Position numbers and translations under genes: made by a program. Below are positions 38,845-48,379 of a stretch of 64,000 nucleotides of DNA, one piece after another; position 1 is the stretch's first letter, and every line of letters begins with the position of its first letter. Where the stretch lies: assembly GCA_021773195.1 (NCBI GenBank), contig JAJFKN010000010.1:37119-101118 (forward strand), in the 5' to 3' direction. The notes beneath the pieces were generated by a model. That model did not search any database. It saw nothing but the letters and a program-made list of their open reading frames with translations, and was not told the origin of the DNA. The stretch comes from Gammaproteobacteria bacterium (lineage in GTDB: Bacteria > Pseudomonadota > Gammaproteobacteria > JAKBBU01).

Positions 38845-39318
38845 TCATGCAACATAACCTTCGTGTGCCAACAGCCAATGTTTAACGTCTAAGGTTCTAT
38901 TGCCCTTGCTACCATCAAAACCACCTAGGCTACCTTTGGCTACTATTCTGTGGCAAGGAATGATGACGGCAATGGGGTTGGCCCGACAAGCATTACCTAC
39001 GGCTCGTGGCGAGCTATCTAATTCATCAGATACAACACCGTATTCTTTAACACAACCCGGAGGGATGGCTTGCATGACCTTTAATACCCGCTCTTGATAG
39101 GGCGTAGTGCCTTCTAAGGTGATGGGTAAGTCAAAGGTAAAATGCCCATCTTTAAAAAAAGCCTTTAATTGTCTGGCGACTTCTTTATCGAGAGGGTTCC
39201 GTGGTGCAATGGTCGTATGATAATCGTATAAAAAGTCTAATTCCCACAGGGCATCTTCTTCTGTTCTAAAGCCAAGGGCGCCTATGGGCGTTGTCATTAT
39301 CGTTGTATAGTTTTTCAT
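38845..39318 (-). CDS. ogt: Methylated-DNA-protein-cysteine methyltransferase
   Basis: 157 residues. The acceptor motif IPCHRI gives Cys122. The preceding helix-turn-helix with the Arg finger (SPRAVGNACRANP) is intact. It repairs O6-alkylguanine by a suicide alkyl transfer. The length fits Ogt rather than the bifunctional Ada protein, since there is no AdaA domain. Confidence 0.93.
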   Translation of the reverse strand: MKNYTTIMTTPIGALGFRTEEDALWELDFLYDYHTTIAPRNPLDKEVARQLKAFFKDGHFTFDLPITLEGTTPYQERVLKVMQAIPPGCVKEYGVVSDELDSSPRAVGNACRANPIAVIIPCHRIVAKGSLGGFDGSKGNRTLDVKHWLLAHEGYVA

Positions 39319-39373
39319 GGCCTATCATTTCCTCCCCCTTACCAAAAACTCTAGGGTTTTGGGAAATGGGATG

Positions 39374-39397
39374 GAGGGCTATCATAAGATAACCCTC
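39374..39397 (-). terminator. Hairpin after rplS
   Basis: GAGGG-c-TATC, loop ATAA, GATA-a-CCCTC. It forms a nine-pair stem with one mismatch, ten bases after the rplS stop. There is no T-run, so termination strength is uncertain. Confidence 0.45.
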
Positions 39398-39406
39398 AAA
39401 TTAGCA

Positions 39407-39772
39407 CTAACTAACTTTTTTGCGAGGTTTCAAACGTTCTTTAATACGCGCAGCACGACCCGTTAGTTCACGGATATAATACAATTTAGCGCGACGTACT
39501 TTACCGTAACGTTTAACCGTGATGCTATCGATGATGGCACTGTGAGTTTGAAAAACCCGCTCAACGCCTTCGCCGTGAGAAATTTTACGTACGGTGAATG
39601 CTGAATTAAGACCGCGATTACGCTTTGCGATAACAACGCCTTCGAAGGCCTGTAACCGAGAGCGCGTGCCTTCTGTTACTTTCACTTGAACCACAACGGT
39701 ATCACCAGGACTGAATGGAGGAATGTTATCCTTCAATTGCTCGGCTTCCAATTGTTGTATGATGTTGCTCAT
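39407..39772 (-). CDS. rplS: 50S ribosomal protein L19
   Basis: 121 residues. [27 protein letters not shown] and SPIID-like [25 protein letters not shown] are diagnostic of L19, which sits at the subunit interface. It is the last gene of rpsP-rimM-trmD-rplS. A GGAG ribosome-binding site is present before the ATG. A palindromic repeat lies in the 89-base gap between trmD and rplS. Confidence 0.97.
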   Translation of the reverse strand: MSNIIQQLEAEQLKDNIPPFSPGDTVVVQVKVTEGTRSRLQAFEGVVIAKRNRGLNSAFTVRKISHGEGVERVFQTHSAIIDSITVKRYGKVRRAKLYYIRELTGRAARIKERLKPRKKVS

Positions 39773-39810
39773 GGTTTTATTCTCCTAACCTTGTGCTCTA
39801 TTTTCCCGAC

Positions 39811-39833
39811 GTCATTCCCGCGAAGGCGGGAAT
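39811..39833. repeat. Dispersed-type palindromic element (GTCATTCCCGC...GCGGGAAT)
   Basis: ATTCCCGC (39814-39821), loop GAAG, GCGGGAAT (39826-39833). Sequences of this kind recur between genes in many proteobacterial genomes. It lies in the trmD-rplS gap and could act as an mRNA-stabilising or attenuating hairpin. Confidence 0.6.
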
Positions 39834-39861
39834 CCAAACTAACTCAATATACTTCGCTAAC

Positions 39862-40617
39862 TCATGATGAATGTTCATCAATAAATTCATTTAATAAAGC
39901 CTGTTGTTGGTCATCCAACTCAAGCTTGTCCAATAAGTCCCGCCGCAGCAACCAAGTGCGACCCAATGCCTGTTGCAGACGCCAACGAGCAATAGCGGCA
40001 TGATCGCCACTGAGCAGCACTTTCGGTACTGCTTGTCCTTTATAGGTTTCTGGCCTCGTATAATGAGGATGGTCCAGTAACCCTTGCATGAAGGAATCCT
40101 GCTGTGCCGATTCTTCATGACCTAAACTGCCCGGCAAAAGCCTGATGACACCGTCCATGAGCGCCATAGCGGCAATTTCGCCACCACTTAATACATAATC
40201 CCCTAGGGACCAAACTTCATCCACATGCTGTTCAATGAAGCGTTGGTCGATACCTTCGTAGCGACCGCATACCAGGATCATCTCTTGTGATCCTTTCGCC
40301 ATATCACCCAGGCTTGCCTGGGTTAACGGCTGCCCCTGAGGCGATAAGTAAATCACCTTGGCCTGGGACCGCTGTTCTTTCGCCCCATGAATGGCGGCAG
40401 CCAAAGGCTCTGCCATCATTACCATGCCGGGCCCGCCGCCATAGGGCCTATCATCTACGGTGCGGTGATTATCTTTGGTAAAATCCCGTGGATTCCAACA
40501 TTGCCACTCAACGATGCCTTTTTCTAAGGCTCTGCCTGGGATGCCGCTGTTTAGCGCTTTAAACATCTCAGGAAATAGAGTGACGACCCCAAACCATTGT
40601 TTTACGTCGCTACTCAT
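39862..40617 (-). CDS. trmD: tRNA (guanine-N1-)-methyltransferase
   Basis: 251 residues. It methylates G37 of tRNAs with S-adenosylmethionine. [11 protein letters not shown] at the start, the trefoil-knot motifs [22 protein letters not shown] and [18 protein letters not shown] are all present. The ATG at 40617 lies two bases after the rimM stop. A TTG at 40623 would overlap rimM. Confidence 0.96.
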   Translation of the reverse strand: MSSDVKQWFGVVTLFPEMFKALNSGIPGRALEKGIVEWQCWNPRDFTKDNHRTVDDRPYGGGPGMVMMAEPLAAAIHGAKEQRSQAKVIYLSPQGQPLTQASLGDMAKGSQEMILVCGRYEGIDQRFIEQHVDEVWSLGDYVLSGGEIAAMALMDGVIRLLPGSLGHEESAQQDSFMQGLLDHPHYTRPETYKGQAVPKVLLSGDHAAIARWRLQQALGRTWLLRRDLLDKLELDDQQQALLNEFIDEHSS

Positions 40618-40619
40618 TT

Positions 40620-41132
40620 TCAAAAATCGGGATCCCAGTCCACGCTCATGGTGCCAGCATCCAAATCAATCTTTGTGATGACTTGTTCCAGCAAAAAGGG
40701 CACTAAATGCTCTTTTTCACCTCGGATCACCAATACATCATTGGCGCCTGTTTCCATCACATGATGAACTTGACCCAAGAATACATCTTGCGTCGTATAA
40801 ACTTTTAAACCTTCTAAATCAGAGTGATAGTATTCATCCTGCTGCAGATTCTTTAATTGTTCGCGATTCACCGCTAATTTACCGTTGGTGTAGGCTTTTG
40901 CCTCTTCGCGATTATCACAACCTGCTAAGCGAATTATATAGCTATCGCCCAGGGACGTTATCTCACTGGATTTCACCACTTGCCATTGACCTTTGCACTG
41001 CAAGTACAGGGGGGCATAGCGAAGGATATTCTCTCTGGGTTCCGTATGAGAATGCAACTTAAGCCAGCCCTTTACGCCGTGGGTAGTGCCGATTGTGGCC
41101 ACTACCACCATTTTGGCTTTTTCACTGGCCAT
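40620..41132 (-). CDS. rimM: Ribosome maturation factor RimM
   Basis: About 170 residues. [17 protein letters not shown] near the start and the PRC-barrel domain ([15 protein letters not shown], later VPFLLEQVI) identify RimM, which binds S19 and helps mature the 30S head. I start at ATG 41132, seven bases after the rpsP stop. A GTG at 41150 overlaps rpsP. Confidence 0.93.
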   Translation of the reverse strand: MASEKAKMVVVATIGTTHGVKGWLKLHSHTEPRENILRYAPLYLQCKGQWQVVKSSEITSLGDSYIIRLAGCDNREEAKAYTNGKLAVNREQLKNLQQDEYYHSDLEGLKVYTTQDVFLGQVHHVMETGANDVLVIRGEKEHLVPFLLEQVITKIDLDAGTMSVDWDPDF

Positions 41133-41139
41133 GGGCTTA

Positions 41140-41397
41140 CTATTTAGCACTCTCTTCAGTTTGCCAATCGGTCCATAATTTGGTTACACGATCAGACAGT
41201 TGCGCACCCACTGAGGTCCAATATTTGAAACGCTCAGAATCAATACGCAAAGGTTCTTCTTTGCCATTGGCTACTGGATTATAAAAACCAAGGCGTTCGA
41301 TAAAACGCCCATCCCGGGATGTGCGGCTGTCCTTCACCACAATGTGGTAAAAAGGACGCTTTTTAGCGCCTCCGCGAGATAATCGAATGGTTACCAT
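41140..41397 (-). CDS. rpsP: 30S ribosomal protein S16
   Basis: 85 residues from the ATG at 41397 (E. coli 82). [17 protein letters not shown] and [13 protein letters not shown] are diagnostic. GAGGAC precedes the start. The upstream gap (41398-41608) separates it from two inserted secreted-protein genes; in many gammaproteobacteria ffh is the direct upstream neighbour. Confidence 0.97.
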   Translation of the reverse strand: MVTIRLSRGGAKKRPFYHIVVKDSRTSRDGRFIERLGFYNPVANGKEEPLRIDSERFKYWTSVGAQLSDRVTKLWTDWQTEESAK

Positions 41398-41608
41398 AGT
41401 GTTCTTGTCCTCTTTTCTATATATATAGTATTCGACTCTAGGGTCGAAAGGCGCTAATTTTACGAAATTTTGCTGCAAGATGGAAGCAATAAATGCATGG
41501 GCGGTATAATCTGTTTAAATAATGCCCTATTCTTGGCTTTTAGGACGAGTTATTCTGTAACAAGCTGTGATTGAGGGGGCCAGCCGTCAAGCCCTTTGAA
41601 AGGTAATG

Positions 41609-42163
41609 TCACAAAGAAGAGGGCATTATTGTGATCTTAATCTTCGAGGAGTTGCTGGTATCGATGCTGAGCCTTGGCGTATCGGTGCTAGAAGCGCCGC
41701 ATTTTACGTAGGTAGAGTCATCAAGGGGGTCTTTCACGTTGGTGCACATGACGGGAAAGCTGTAATTCTTAAAATGCCCGTTGATGATGCAGGTTTGAGT
41801 CTTTAAGTTTTTGTCTGTTATTTTAATGGCATAATGAAATTTATTTTCGCCTTTGGGCCCATAAAGTTTCCCTACTGTTACAACGCCACCTTGACCTATA
41901 TTAGCATCAATATCAGTATACTCATAGTCGCCATCGGCATTTTTAACTTTAATATAGTTTTTTTCCTCGTCAAGGGTGGAGCTTGAACTCCTATGCTCTT
42001 TGGTCCTCGTACCATACATTTGAAAGTTGATAGTATCGGCTGTTGTATTGTTCACCTCGAGTTTTTTATTTTTGCAGCTGGCATAAGTGGTCGTGCTTGC
42101 TAGTAAGAACAAACAGCCGAACAAAAGCGTAAAATATATTTTTAAAGATATTTTTGTCGTCAT
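41609..42163 (-). CDS. Small secreted protein, unknown function
   Basis: 184 residues with a clear signal peptide (hydrophobic LLFGCLFLLA core, cleavage expected after TTYA). The mature part is hydrophilic, probably beta-rich, with four cysteines that could form two disulphides (near SCKN, QTCI, VMCT, VKCG). I do not recognise the family. AGGAGA precedes the ATG. It follows the similar gene at 42191-42664 by 27 bases, and their signal peptides are alike (LFGCLFLLA and LIGCLFLVA), suggesting an old tandem duplication. Both sit between ffh and rpsP. Confidence 0.7.
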   Translation of the reverse strand: MTTKISLKIYFTLLFGCLFLLASTTTYASCKNKKLEVNNTTADTINFQMYGTRTKEHRSSSSTLDEEKNYIKVKNADGDYEYTDIDANIGQGGVVTVGKLYGPKGENKFHYAIKITDKNLKTQTCIINGHFKNYSFPVMCTNVKDPLDDSTYVKCGASSTDTPRLSIDTSNSSKIKITIMPSSL

Positions 42164-42190
42164 AATTTTCTCCTAATTAGAAAATCACCT

Positions 42191-42664
42191 CTAGTGTTTT
42201 TGATAGTACTTGCAAGTCAGTGTGCCATCCTCATCAACACTTTTAGTGATATCGGCACTTGAGTATCCTGGTTTATAACTGCCTGACTTTATTTTATCGG
42301 TATTTTCACTACAAGACTTTGTGGAGGAGGATGCGCCGCCGAACTTATACGCGACTCTTGTCATGGTTTCGCCATCTTTTTTATTTACCGTGTGACACTC
42401 GACGGTACCTGATGTGATTTTATCGCTGCTAGAGACATAATCTGTAGCACAGACTTGAGTGCCTGATTTTGTTTTTAAGGGGTCACAATCTTTGCTGAAC
42501 TGGAGATTGCTGCCTTCACCAAATTTGCAATATAAAGTTATGCCAGATTCATTTTTTATCTTAATTATGACTTTATTATACTGGGTATTGGCATAGGCAC
42601 TGCTACCAACGGCAACCAGGAATAAACACCCTATCAGCAATTTGAAAGTCATTTTGCATGTCAT
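42191..42664 (-). CDS. Small secreted cysteine-rich protein, unknown function
   Basis: 157 residues. Signal peptide with a likely cut after SAYA. The mature protein has six cysteines (in LYCKF, KDCD, QVCA, VECH, KSCS, LTCK), enough for three disulphides. It is rich in Ser, Lys and Thr. AGGGG lies eight bases before the ATG. The family is unknown. It is paired with the downstream secreted protein in the same direction and may be expressed with it. A role outside the cell or in the periplasm is implied by the signal peptide only. Confidence 0.7.
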   Translation of the reverse strand: MTCKMTFKLLIGCLFLVAVGSSAYANTQYNKVIIKIKNESGITLYCKFGEGSNLQFSKDCDPLKTKSGTQVCATDYVSSSDKITSGTVECHTVNKKDGETMTRVAYKFGGASSSTKSCSENTDKIKSGSYKPGYSSADITKSVDEDGTLTCKYYQKH

Positions 42665-42786
42665 GATAGTTCCCCTAAGATTTATTGCTCACCTAGCATA
42701 GAAGTATAGCCTATGAGCGGGAAGGCACGAATTAGGTTGATAAGGTTTTGAAATATTGTGGGAATGTCAGCCCGCGTATAGTAGGG

Positions 42787-44151
42787 CTAACCCATGGCAT
42801 CGGGTGGCAGCATGCCTTGCATGTTTTTCATCATGTTTTTCATTTTTCCGGGTTTGGCCATTTTCTTCATCATCTTTTGCATTTGGGTGAATTGCTTAAG
42901 CATACGATTCACGTCTTGGATAGTGTTGCCGGAGCCTGTGGCAATACGGCGTTTGCGTGAACCATTAATGATGTTAGGGAAATGTTTTTCTTTGGTCGTC
43001 ATGGAATTAATGATGGCTTCCATCTTAGCGAAGCTCTTGCCTTGTTCCATTTGCTTCTTTGCTTCGGGAGGTAGATTCATGCCTAAGGGCAACTTCTCGA
43101 TGAGTTTGCCCACCCCGCCCATCTTATTCATTTGTTTTAATTGATCTTGGAAATCCGCTAAATCAAAACCACGACCTTTCTTTAATTTCTTCGTGAGCTT
43201 ATCGGCTTGTTTCTTATCGAGCTTGCGTTCGGCTTCCTCTACTAAGGAGAGGATATCCCCCATTCCCAAAATGCGTGATGCAACACGATCGGGATGGAAA
43301 GCTTCTAAGGCATCGGTTTTTTCACCCACACCCATGAATTTAATGGGTTTGCCAGTAATCATACGGGTAGATAAAGCCGCACCACCGCGGGCATCACCGT
43401 CGGTTTTGGTGAGTATGATACCCGTCAAGGGTAGGGTATCGTTAAAGGCTTTAGCGGATTTTGCTGCATCTTGCCCCGTCATGCTATCCACTACGAATAA
43501 AGTTTCTGTGGGATTCATGGCATTATTGAGGGCTTTAATTTCCTTCATCATGTCATCGTCGATATGCAAGCGACCGGCGGTATCAATGATTAAAATATCT
43601 TTAAATTGCTTCTTGGCGTGATCCAAAGCGGCTTTAGCAATGCGCACGGGGTCATCTTTTGTGCTACTGGGAAAGAAATCGGCGCCAATTTCTTTGGTGA
43701 GGCTTTCTAGCTGGTCAATGGCGGCGGGTCGATATATATCAGCACTCACCAAAGTACAGGTCTTTTTATGTTCTTCCATCAAATAGCGAGCTAATTTAGC
43801 AGCTGTGGTGGTTTTACCCGAACCCTGCAAGCCAGCCATCATGATGACCACGGGGGGTTGAGCTTTGAGATTTAACTCTGCCTGTTCATCGCCTAATATA
43901 TGAACTAATTCTTGGTTGACGACTTTTACTAAGGCTTGGCCGGGATCCAAGCTCTGCATGACTTCTTGCCCTAGGGCTCGCTCACGGACTTGGTTTTCAA
44001 AGGATTTCACCACATCCATATGGACATCGGCTTCAAGTAGGGCGATGCGTACGTCACGCAGGGCTTCTTTAATATTGTCGTCCGTTAGGCGACCTCGTCC
44101 CGATAGGTTTTTTAGGGTACGGCCCAGGCGTTCACTTAAATTATTAAACAT
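42787..44151 (-). CDS. ffh: Signal recognition particle GTPase
   Basis: 454 residues (E. coli 453). The N domain starts MFNNLSERLGRTLKNLSGRGR. G-domain motifs are GLQGSGKTTTAAKLA, DTAGR and TKTDGDARGG. The methionine-rich M domain at the C-terminus (MNKMGG, MKKMAKPGKMKNMMKNM) binds 4.5S RNA and signal sequences. The ATG at 44151 is the conserved start; upstream in-frame codons are not conserved. It is divergent from ypjD. Confidence 0.97.
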   Translation of the reverse strand: MFNNLSERLGRTLKNLSGRGRLTDDNIKEALRDVRIALLEADVHMDVVKSFENQVRERALGQEVMQSLDPGQALVKVVNQELVHILGDEQAELNLKAQPPVVIMMAGLQGSGKTTTAAKLARYLMEEHKKTCTLVSADIYRPAAIDQLESLTKEIGADFFPSSTKDDPVRIAKAALDHAKKQFKDILIIDTAGRLHIDDDMMKEIKALNNAMNPTETLFVVDSMTGQDAAKSAKAFNDTLPLTGIILTKTDGDARGGAALSTRMITGKPIKFMGVGEKTDALEAFHPDRVASRILGMGDILSLVEEAERKLDKKQADKLTKKLKKGRGFDLADFQDQLKQMNKMGGVGKLIEKLPLGMNLPPEAKKQMEQGKSFAKMEAIINSMTTKEKHFPNIINGSRKRRIATGSGNTIQDVNRMLKQFTQMQKMMKKMAKPGKMKNMMKNMQGMLPPDAMG

Positions 44152-44291
44152 GGGAAATCTCTTTTTCTCGATTGAGGGGGTATTATACTGGAACTTTAAG
44201 GAGTTCTCTACCAACACTCAGTCCAAGAAAGGTTGTCATGAGGCCCCTGGCCCTCTATCATCGAGCTATGAATTACCAAATGGATGTTTAA

Positions 44292-45086
44292 ATGACCCTT
44301 TTGACCTTGGCCATCATTGCTATGACAGCTTATTTGCTCGCGACACTAGGGCAAGCGGGTTCCCTATGGGGATGTCCGCGTATGGCAAAACCCTGTATTT
44401 GGGTAGGGGCGCTTATAGCCCTCGTCATCCATGGTTATTTACTGCATCTCTGGATTGATGTGGAGAGCGGACAAAATTTGAGTGTGGTTAATGTAGTATC
44501 CATGGTGCTATGGATGAGCGCCCTATTGGTGGCTTTGGTGAGTATGCGTCGGGCTACCCAGACTCTAGGACTGTTTGCTTATCCCCTTGCCGCTTTATCC
44601 ATATTAATGGTGATGCTGTTTCCTGGCTTCTATATATTGAACACAGGTGCTAATCCCAAACAATTAATCCATATTTTATTATCCATGTTGGCCTTTAGCG
44701 TTTTTTGTTTAGCGACGCTGCAAGCTTTGTTGATGTCCATCCAAGAGCGAGTATTACGGCGTAAACACACCATGGGTATCATTCGCGTTTTACCGCCACA
44801 AGAAACCATGGAATCGTTGTTGTTTGCCATGCTTGTTTTGGGCTTTATCCTGTTAAGTCTGGTTTTGTTGTCGAGTGTTATCTTTTTTGATAATTACTTT
44901 GCTCATGGCTTGTGGCAAAAGACGTTATTAGCCATTTTGGCCTGGCTAACCTTCGGTGGCTTGATCATCGGTCGTTTTGCCTTTGGTTGGCGGGGGCAGA
45001 CGGCTATACGTTGGACGCTAAGCGGTATGGTATTTCTTATTTTGGCTTACTTCAGTAGCCGATTATTAGCGGAATTCTTGCTTTAG
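44292..45086 (+). CDS. ypjD: YpjD-like membrane protein (cytochrome c assembly CcsA/ResC family)
   Basis: 264 residues with about eight hydrophobic segments. It stands divergent from ffh and directly before a CNNM/CorC gene, the position of E. coli ypjD. HILLSMLAFSVFCLATLQALL and the general layout match the CcsA-like family. The tryptophan-rich WWD heme motif of true cytochrome c assembly proteins is not obvious, as is usual for YpjD. The function of the family is poorly defined. Confidence 0.82.
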   Translation: MTLLTLAIIAMTAYLLATLGQAGSLWGCPRMAKPCIWVGALIALVIHGYLLHLWIDVESGQNLSVVNVVSMVLWMSALLVALVSMRRATQTLGLFAYPLAALSILMVMLFPGFYILNTGANPKQLIHILLSMLAFSVFCLATLQALLMSIQERVLRRKHTMGIIRVLPPQETMESLLFAMLVLGFILLSLVLLSSVIFFDNYFAHGLWQKTLLAILAWLTFGGLIIGRFAFGWRGQTAIRWTLSGMVFLILAYFSSRLLAEFLL

Positions 45087-45121
45087 CGCTATGTTCTAAA
45101 AAAGGCCTTAGATCTGGCTAC

Positions 45122-45150
45122 TTGACAAAGTACCCCTTAGCCTTTTACAT
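45122..45150 (+). promoter_or_regulatory. Sigma-70 promoter for the CNNM/CorC gene
   Basis: A consensus -35 TTGACA (45122-45127), a 17-base spacer and TTACAT (45145-45150), followed by AAGGTAA before the TTG start at 45186. Confidence 0.55.
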
Positions 45151-45185
45151 TTCACTTAAGGTATTCATATAAGGTAACCCATTTC

Positions 45186-46466
45186 TTGGACGTTCTTTCC
45201 GTCTCTAATCTAATTATCATATTGATAGCATTGATCTTTATCTCAGGATTCTTTTCAGGCTCAGAAACCGGCATGATGTCCCTTAACCGCTATCGTCTGC
45301 GGCATATGGCCCGATCGGGTGATAAATCAGCAAAAAGAGTCATGCGCCTCCTAGCGCGGGTAGATCGCCTATTGGGGATTATCCTTATCGGCAATACCTT
45401 TGCCAATATCTTAGCCTCTGCTGTAGCCACTATTATTGCTGTGCACTTCTTCGGGGATTTGGGAGTTTTGATTTCCACTATTGCTTTGACGCTGATTATT
45501 TTAATTTTCGCAGAAATTACACCTAAAACCATCGCGGCCATACATCCTCAAAAAATAGCAGCCATTTCTTCTGGTCCATTGAGTGTTTTGTTGAAAATAC
45601 TTTATCCCATTGTTTGGTTCGCTAATACTGTGGCTAATAGTATTATTAAATTATTACACATCAAAGTAGAAAGTCGTGTGCACGACCCTCTTTCCAGCGA
45701 AGAATTGCAAACTGTAGTGCGTGAAGCCGGTACGCATATTGGTTCCGAGCCTCAAGACATATTATTGCGGGTATTAGAATTAGAAAAAGTGACCGTGGAT
45801 GATGTGATGATCCCGCGTAATGAAATTGTGGGGATTGATTTGGAGGATGAGTGGGATGATATTTTGCATCAACTCACATCAAGTCATCATACCCGCTTGG
45901 TACTATACCGTGATGATATTAATGACGCTCAAGGGATGATTCACTTGCGTCAAGTCTTAGCATTATTTACTGCCAATCGCTTAAGTAAAACCACTTTAAT
46001 TAATTTAGCACGAGATGTGTACTTTGTGCCTGAAGGTACACCTTTGAGTACGCAGTTGTTAAATTTCAAAAAAGAAGAGCATCGCACAGGTTTGGTGGTG
46101 GATGAGTACGGCGACATTCAAGGTTTAGTGACCCTTGAAGATATCTTGGAAGAAATCGTCGGTGAATTCGCTTCTGAAATGGATCAAAAAGAAGAAGACG
46201 TTTTCCCACAAAAAGATGGTAGCTTCCTCATCTTAGGTAGCGCTAATATCCGCGAACTCAATCGTGAAATGAATTGGGATTTACCCATTGAAGGCGCCAA
46301 AACCCTCAGTGGCCTAATTGTGGAATTTCTCGAAGATATCCCCAAAGTGGGCACTGGTGTCTGTATTGGCGGGTACCCCATGGAAGTGGCGAAGGTAGGG
46401 GATAACATGGTCAAGCTGGTACGCTTCCATGCCAAAAAGCGCAAATCCACCAAGCCACAACCCTAA
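45186..46466 (+). CDS. yfjD: CNNM/CorC-family membrane protein with CBS domains (YfjD-like)
   Basis: 426 residues. The DUF21/CNNM transmembrane domain (three to four helices, with SGFFSGSETGMMSLNRYRLRH near the start) is followed by two CBS domains (MIPRNEIVGIDL; GLVVDEYGDIQGLVTLEDILEEIVGE) and a CorC_HlyC domain. Family members are tied to Mg2+ efflux. The start appears to be TTG, eight bases after AAGGTAA. It follows ypjD by about 100 bases but has its own good promoter. A second, soluble CorC homologue is at 25315. Confidence 0.88.
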   Translation: MDVLSVSNLIIILIALIFISGFFSGSETGMMSLNRYRLRHMARSGDKSAKRVMRLLARVDRLLGIILIGNTFANILASAVATIIAVHFFGDLGVLISTIALTLIILIFAEITPKTIAAIHPQKIAAISSGPLSVLLKILYPIVWFANTVANSIIKLLHIKVESRVHDPLSSEELQTVVREAGTHIGSEPQDILLRVLELEKVTVDDVMIPRNEIVGIDLEDEWDDILHQLTSSHHTRLVLYRDDINDAQGMIHLRQVLALFTANRLSKTTLINLARDVYFVPEGTPLSTQLLNFKKEEHRTGLVVDEYGDIQGLVTLEDILEEIVGEFASEMDQKEEDVFPQKDGSFLILGSANIRELNREMNWDLPIEGAKTLSGLIVEFLEDIPKVGTGVCIGGYPMEVAKVGDNMVKLVRFHAKKRKSTKPQP

Positions 46467-46499
46467 CCCATAACCCCTTAGTCTTTGTAAGATCAATGG

Positions 46500-46525
46500 A
46501 TTAGACCTTGATGATGTCTAATTTT
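46500..46525 (+). terminator. Weak terminator hairpin after the CNNM gene
   Basis: ATTAGAC, nine-base loop, GTCTAAT, then TTT. It is followed by a 12-base palindrome, TAGATATATCTA (46525-46536), in a very AT-rich 212-base gap before the next gene. Confidence 0.4.
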
Positions 46526-46678
46526 AGATATATCTATAAAAAAATATTTCCTACAAACTCATAATCTTATCTTAATATGGATAAAATAGGTTGTTTAAAC
46601 ATATATTTATCCTAATAAATCATTATAATAGGTGTCTTTATGGCTAAATATTAATCATATACGGACTTTGTTTAAGCG

Positions 46679-48250
46679 ATGGGACTCGCTGATTTTTCGG
46701 GGTTTCCCATGTCTTATAAAAGCAAGGCAAGAAGATTAGCTTCTTCTGATTCGCTAGCGGTGGTCAGAAGGCCTAATCCTGTGGGTGATGAAAATGTAGA
46801 AGCTTATAATCTTCGCCCGCGAGAAGAAAAACCAAGATCAAGACGTGCACATGCGAAACCTTTTAAAAATCTCACTAATGGGGCGGAAGCCGTTACGTTT
46901 GTGGATGAGAGAGAATTAAAATCATTAGCAGGAGCGACTGAATCCACAGAAACAGTACCCCAAAGGCCAAGAACACCAGAATCCCAAAGAATGCGTAAAG
47001 ATTCGGCGGCTCTTTTAAAGAATTATAAATCGCCCTCTAAGTACGATACGTCATCAGGGGTGCCCACAACGAAGACGCCAAGAGAGCGTTCTTTATCTAG
47101 AGTTTCAAGCCTAGAAGTTGTGCCTGAAGAGGGTGAATCTTATCGTGTTAGTTTATTTGCGTTGTTTAATGCGGAATCCCCAGATTTTGTTGAAGGGCAG
47201 AGGCGACGTAATCATGCAAGTAACAGCTCGCTAGAAGTGACAGAAGATAGAGACACTACCCACGCAAAGGTTGCTCGACAGCTAGCAGAATCAGGCCATC
47301 AAATTAGTCAGCAACAAGTCATTACCACTGAAGATATAGGTACAGGCGTGCGACGACGCAATATGGGGTGTTCCGCAAAAAACGTGTTTAAGCATGAGCA
47401 AAATCTAGAACCAGAGTTTTGGCAATTTATTCATGACAACAGGCAAAACCTATTGGATGTATTGGCCATCAAAGATATTAGCCGGCTGCCTGAAGACCAT
47501 GAGCATTATGCATTAATCGATAATTTAAGGCATGATCAAGGTGTTTGGACCTATTGCCAGAATTTTATTGATGAAAGTTTAGAGTTCAATGATGAAAATG
47601 CATGGTTGAAATTTATTATATTGGCATTGCTCAGTGATTTTAATTGGTTGCATTTGATTGCCAATCAATTTGGTCGTGATGATCTCATGGTGACGGGCAG
47701 TCGCAGCAGTAATAATGATATGACTTATTTTGAAAGTGTTGTTGCCATGGCGACAACACATGCTGGTCGTATTTTATATCATGCAGAAGCAACTTTAGCT
47801 AAAGCATTAGATGCCTCTGGGGGTGAAGACGCATCGGAACAAAATGGTGAAGCCACCCGAACTACTTTGGTTGCACAAGAAATTCTATGTGAAATCCAAT
47901 TGCAAACCATTTCATTAAGAAAAGTATTCCACCCCAATAGGTTTTCTTTGGTGATTCCTGAAATGCATGCTTTTTATAAATTAATGATGGAATATACCAT
48001 ACGCAAAGATCAAGAGACTATGAGTCAATCTAAAGAGTCTACATTGGGTGAATGTGGTCTAGAGAGCGATGCTTCAGAACTTCATTATTCTGATTCATTG
48101 GGTAGTCTAAATAGTTATTTCAGTTCACCAGACAGAGATTCTGGTGATGAATTCTTATTGTCGAGTCCTGTGCGGTTATCAACGAGTTTTGCTAAATCGC
48201 CGCAAACCCCTCCATCATCTACACCAACAATTGTTCTAAATATGAGTTAG
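46679..48250 (+). CDS. Hypothetical protein with disordered N-terminus; effector candidate
   Basis: 523 residues that I cannot assign. Residues 1-220 are rich in Arg, Ser, Pro and Glu with no obvious fold. About 235-440 looks like an alpha-helical globular domain (EPEFWQFIHDNRQNLLDVL, WLKFIILALLSDFNWLHLIANQF). The last 80 residues are again Ser/Pro/Glu-rich (LGECGLESDASELH, SPDRDSGDEF). There is no signal peptide. A helical core with long disordered Ser/Glu-rich flanks, next to a very AT-rich promoter region in a Dot/Icm-like background, suggests a translocated effector; this is inference. Start ATG 46679; ATG 46709 with GGGG upstream is the alternative. Confidence 0.65.
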   Translation: MGLADFSGFPMSYKSKARRLASSDSLAVVRRPNPVGDENVEAYNLRPREEKPRSRRAHAKPFKNLTNGAEAVTFVDERELKSLAGATESTETVPQRPRTPESQRMRKDSAALLKNYKSPSKYDTSSGVPTTKTPRERSLSRVSSLEVVPEEGESYRVSLFALFNAESPDFVEGQRRRNHASNSSLEVTEDRDTTHAKVARQLAESGHQISQQQVITTEDIGTGVRRRNMGCSAKNVFKHEQNLEPEFWQFIHDNRQNLLDVLAIKDISRLPEDHEHYALIDNLRHDQGVWTYCQNFIDESLEFNDENAWLKFIILALLSDFNWLHLIANQFGRDDLMVTGSRSSNNDMTYFESVVAMATTHAGRILYHAEATLAKALDASGGEDASEQNGEATRTTLVAQEILCEIQLQTISLRKVFHPNRFSLVIPEMHAFYKLMMEYTIRKDQETMSQSKESTLGECGLESDASELHYSDSLGSLNSYFSSPDRDSGDEFLLSSPVRLSTSFAKSPQTPPSSTPTIVLNMS

Positions 48251-48379
48251 TGTTGCTTGTAATAATGCTAAGTGAGTTTTCGCTGGCATATTATCGATGC
48301 TAGGATAATAGATGTAACAGGGACTGACGGGAAATCCGTGTATTCAGGGTGGGGAAGTTTACTGATTCCAGCTTGGGGT

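Noticed and set aside
46525..46536. 12-base palindrome TAGATATATCTA as an operator
   Set aside because: AT-only palindromes of this length are expected by chance in such AT-rich sequence, and there is no second copy.
46548..46580. PmrA-type binding box upstream of the effector-like gene
   Set aside because: Only one CTTAATATG half-like match is seen in very AT-rich DNA. Without a second half-site at fixed spacing it is not distinguishable from chance, so it is not listed as a feature.
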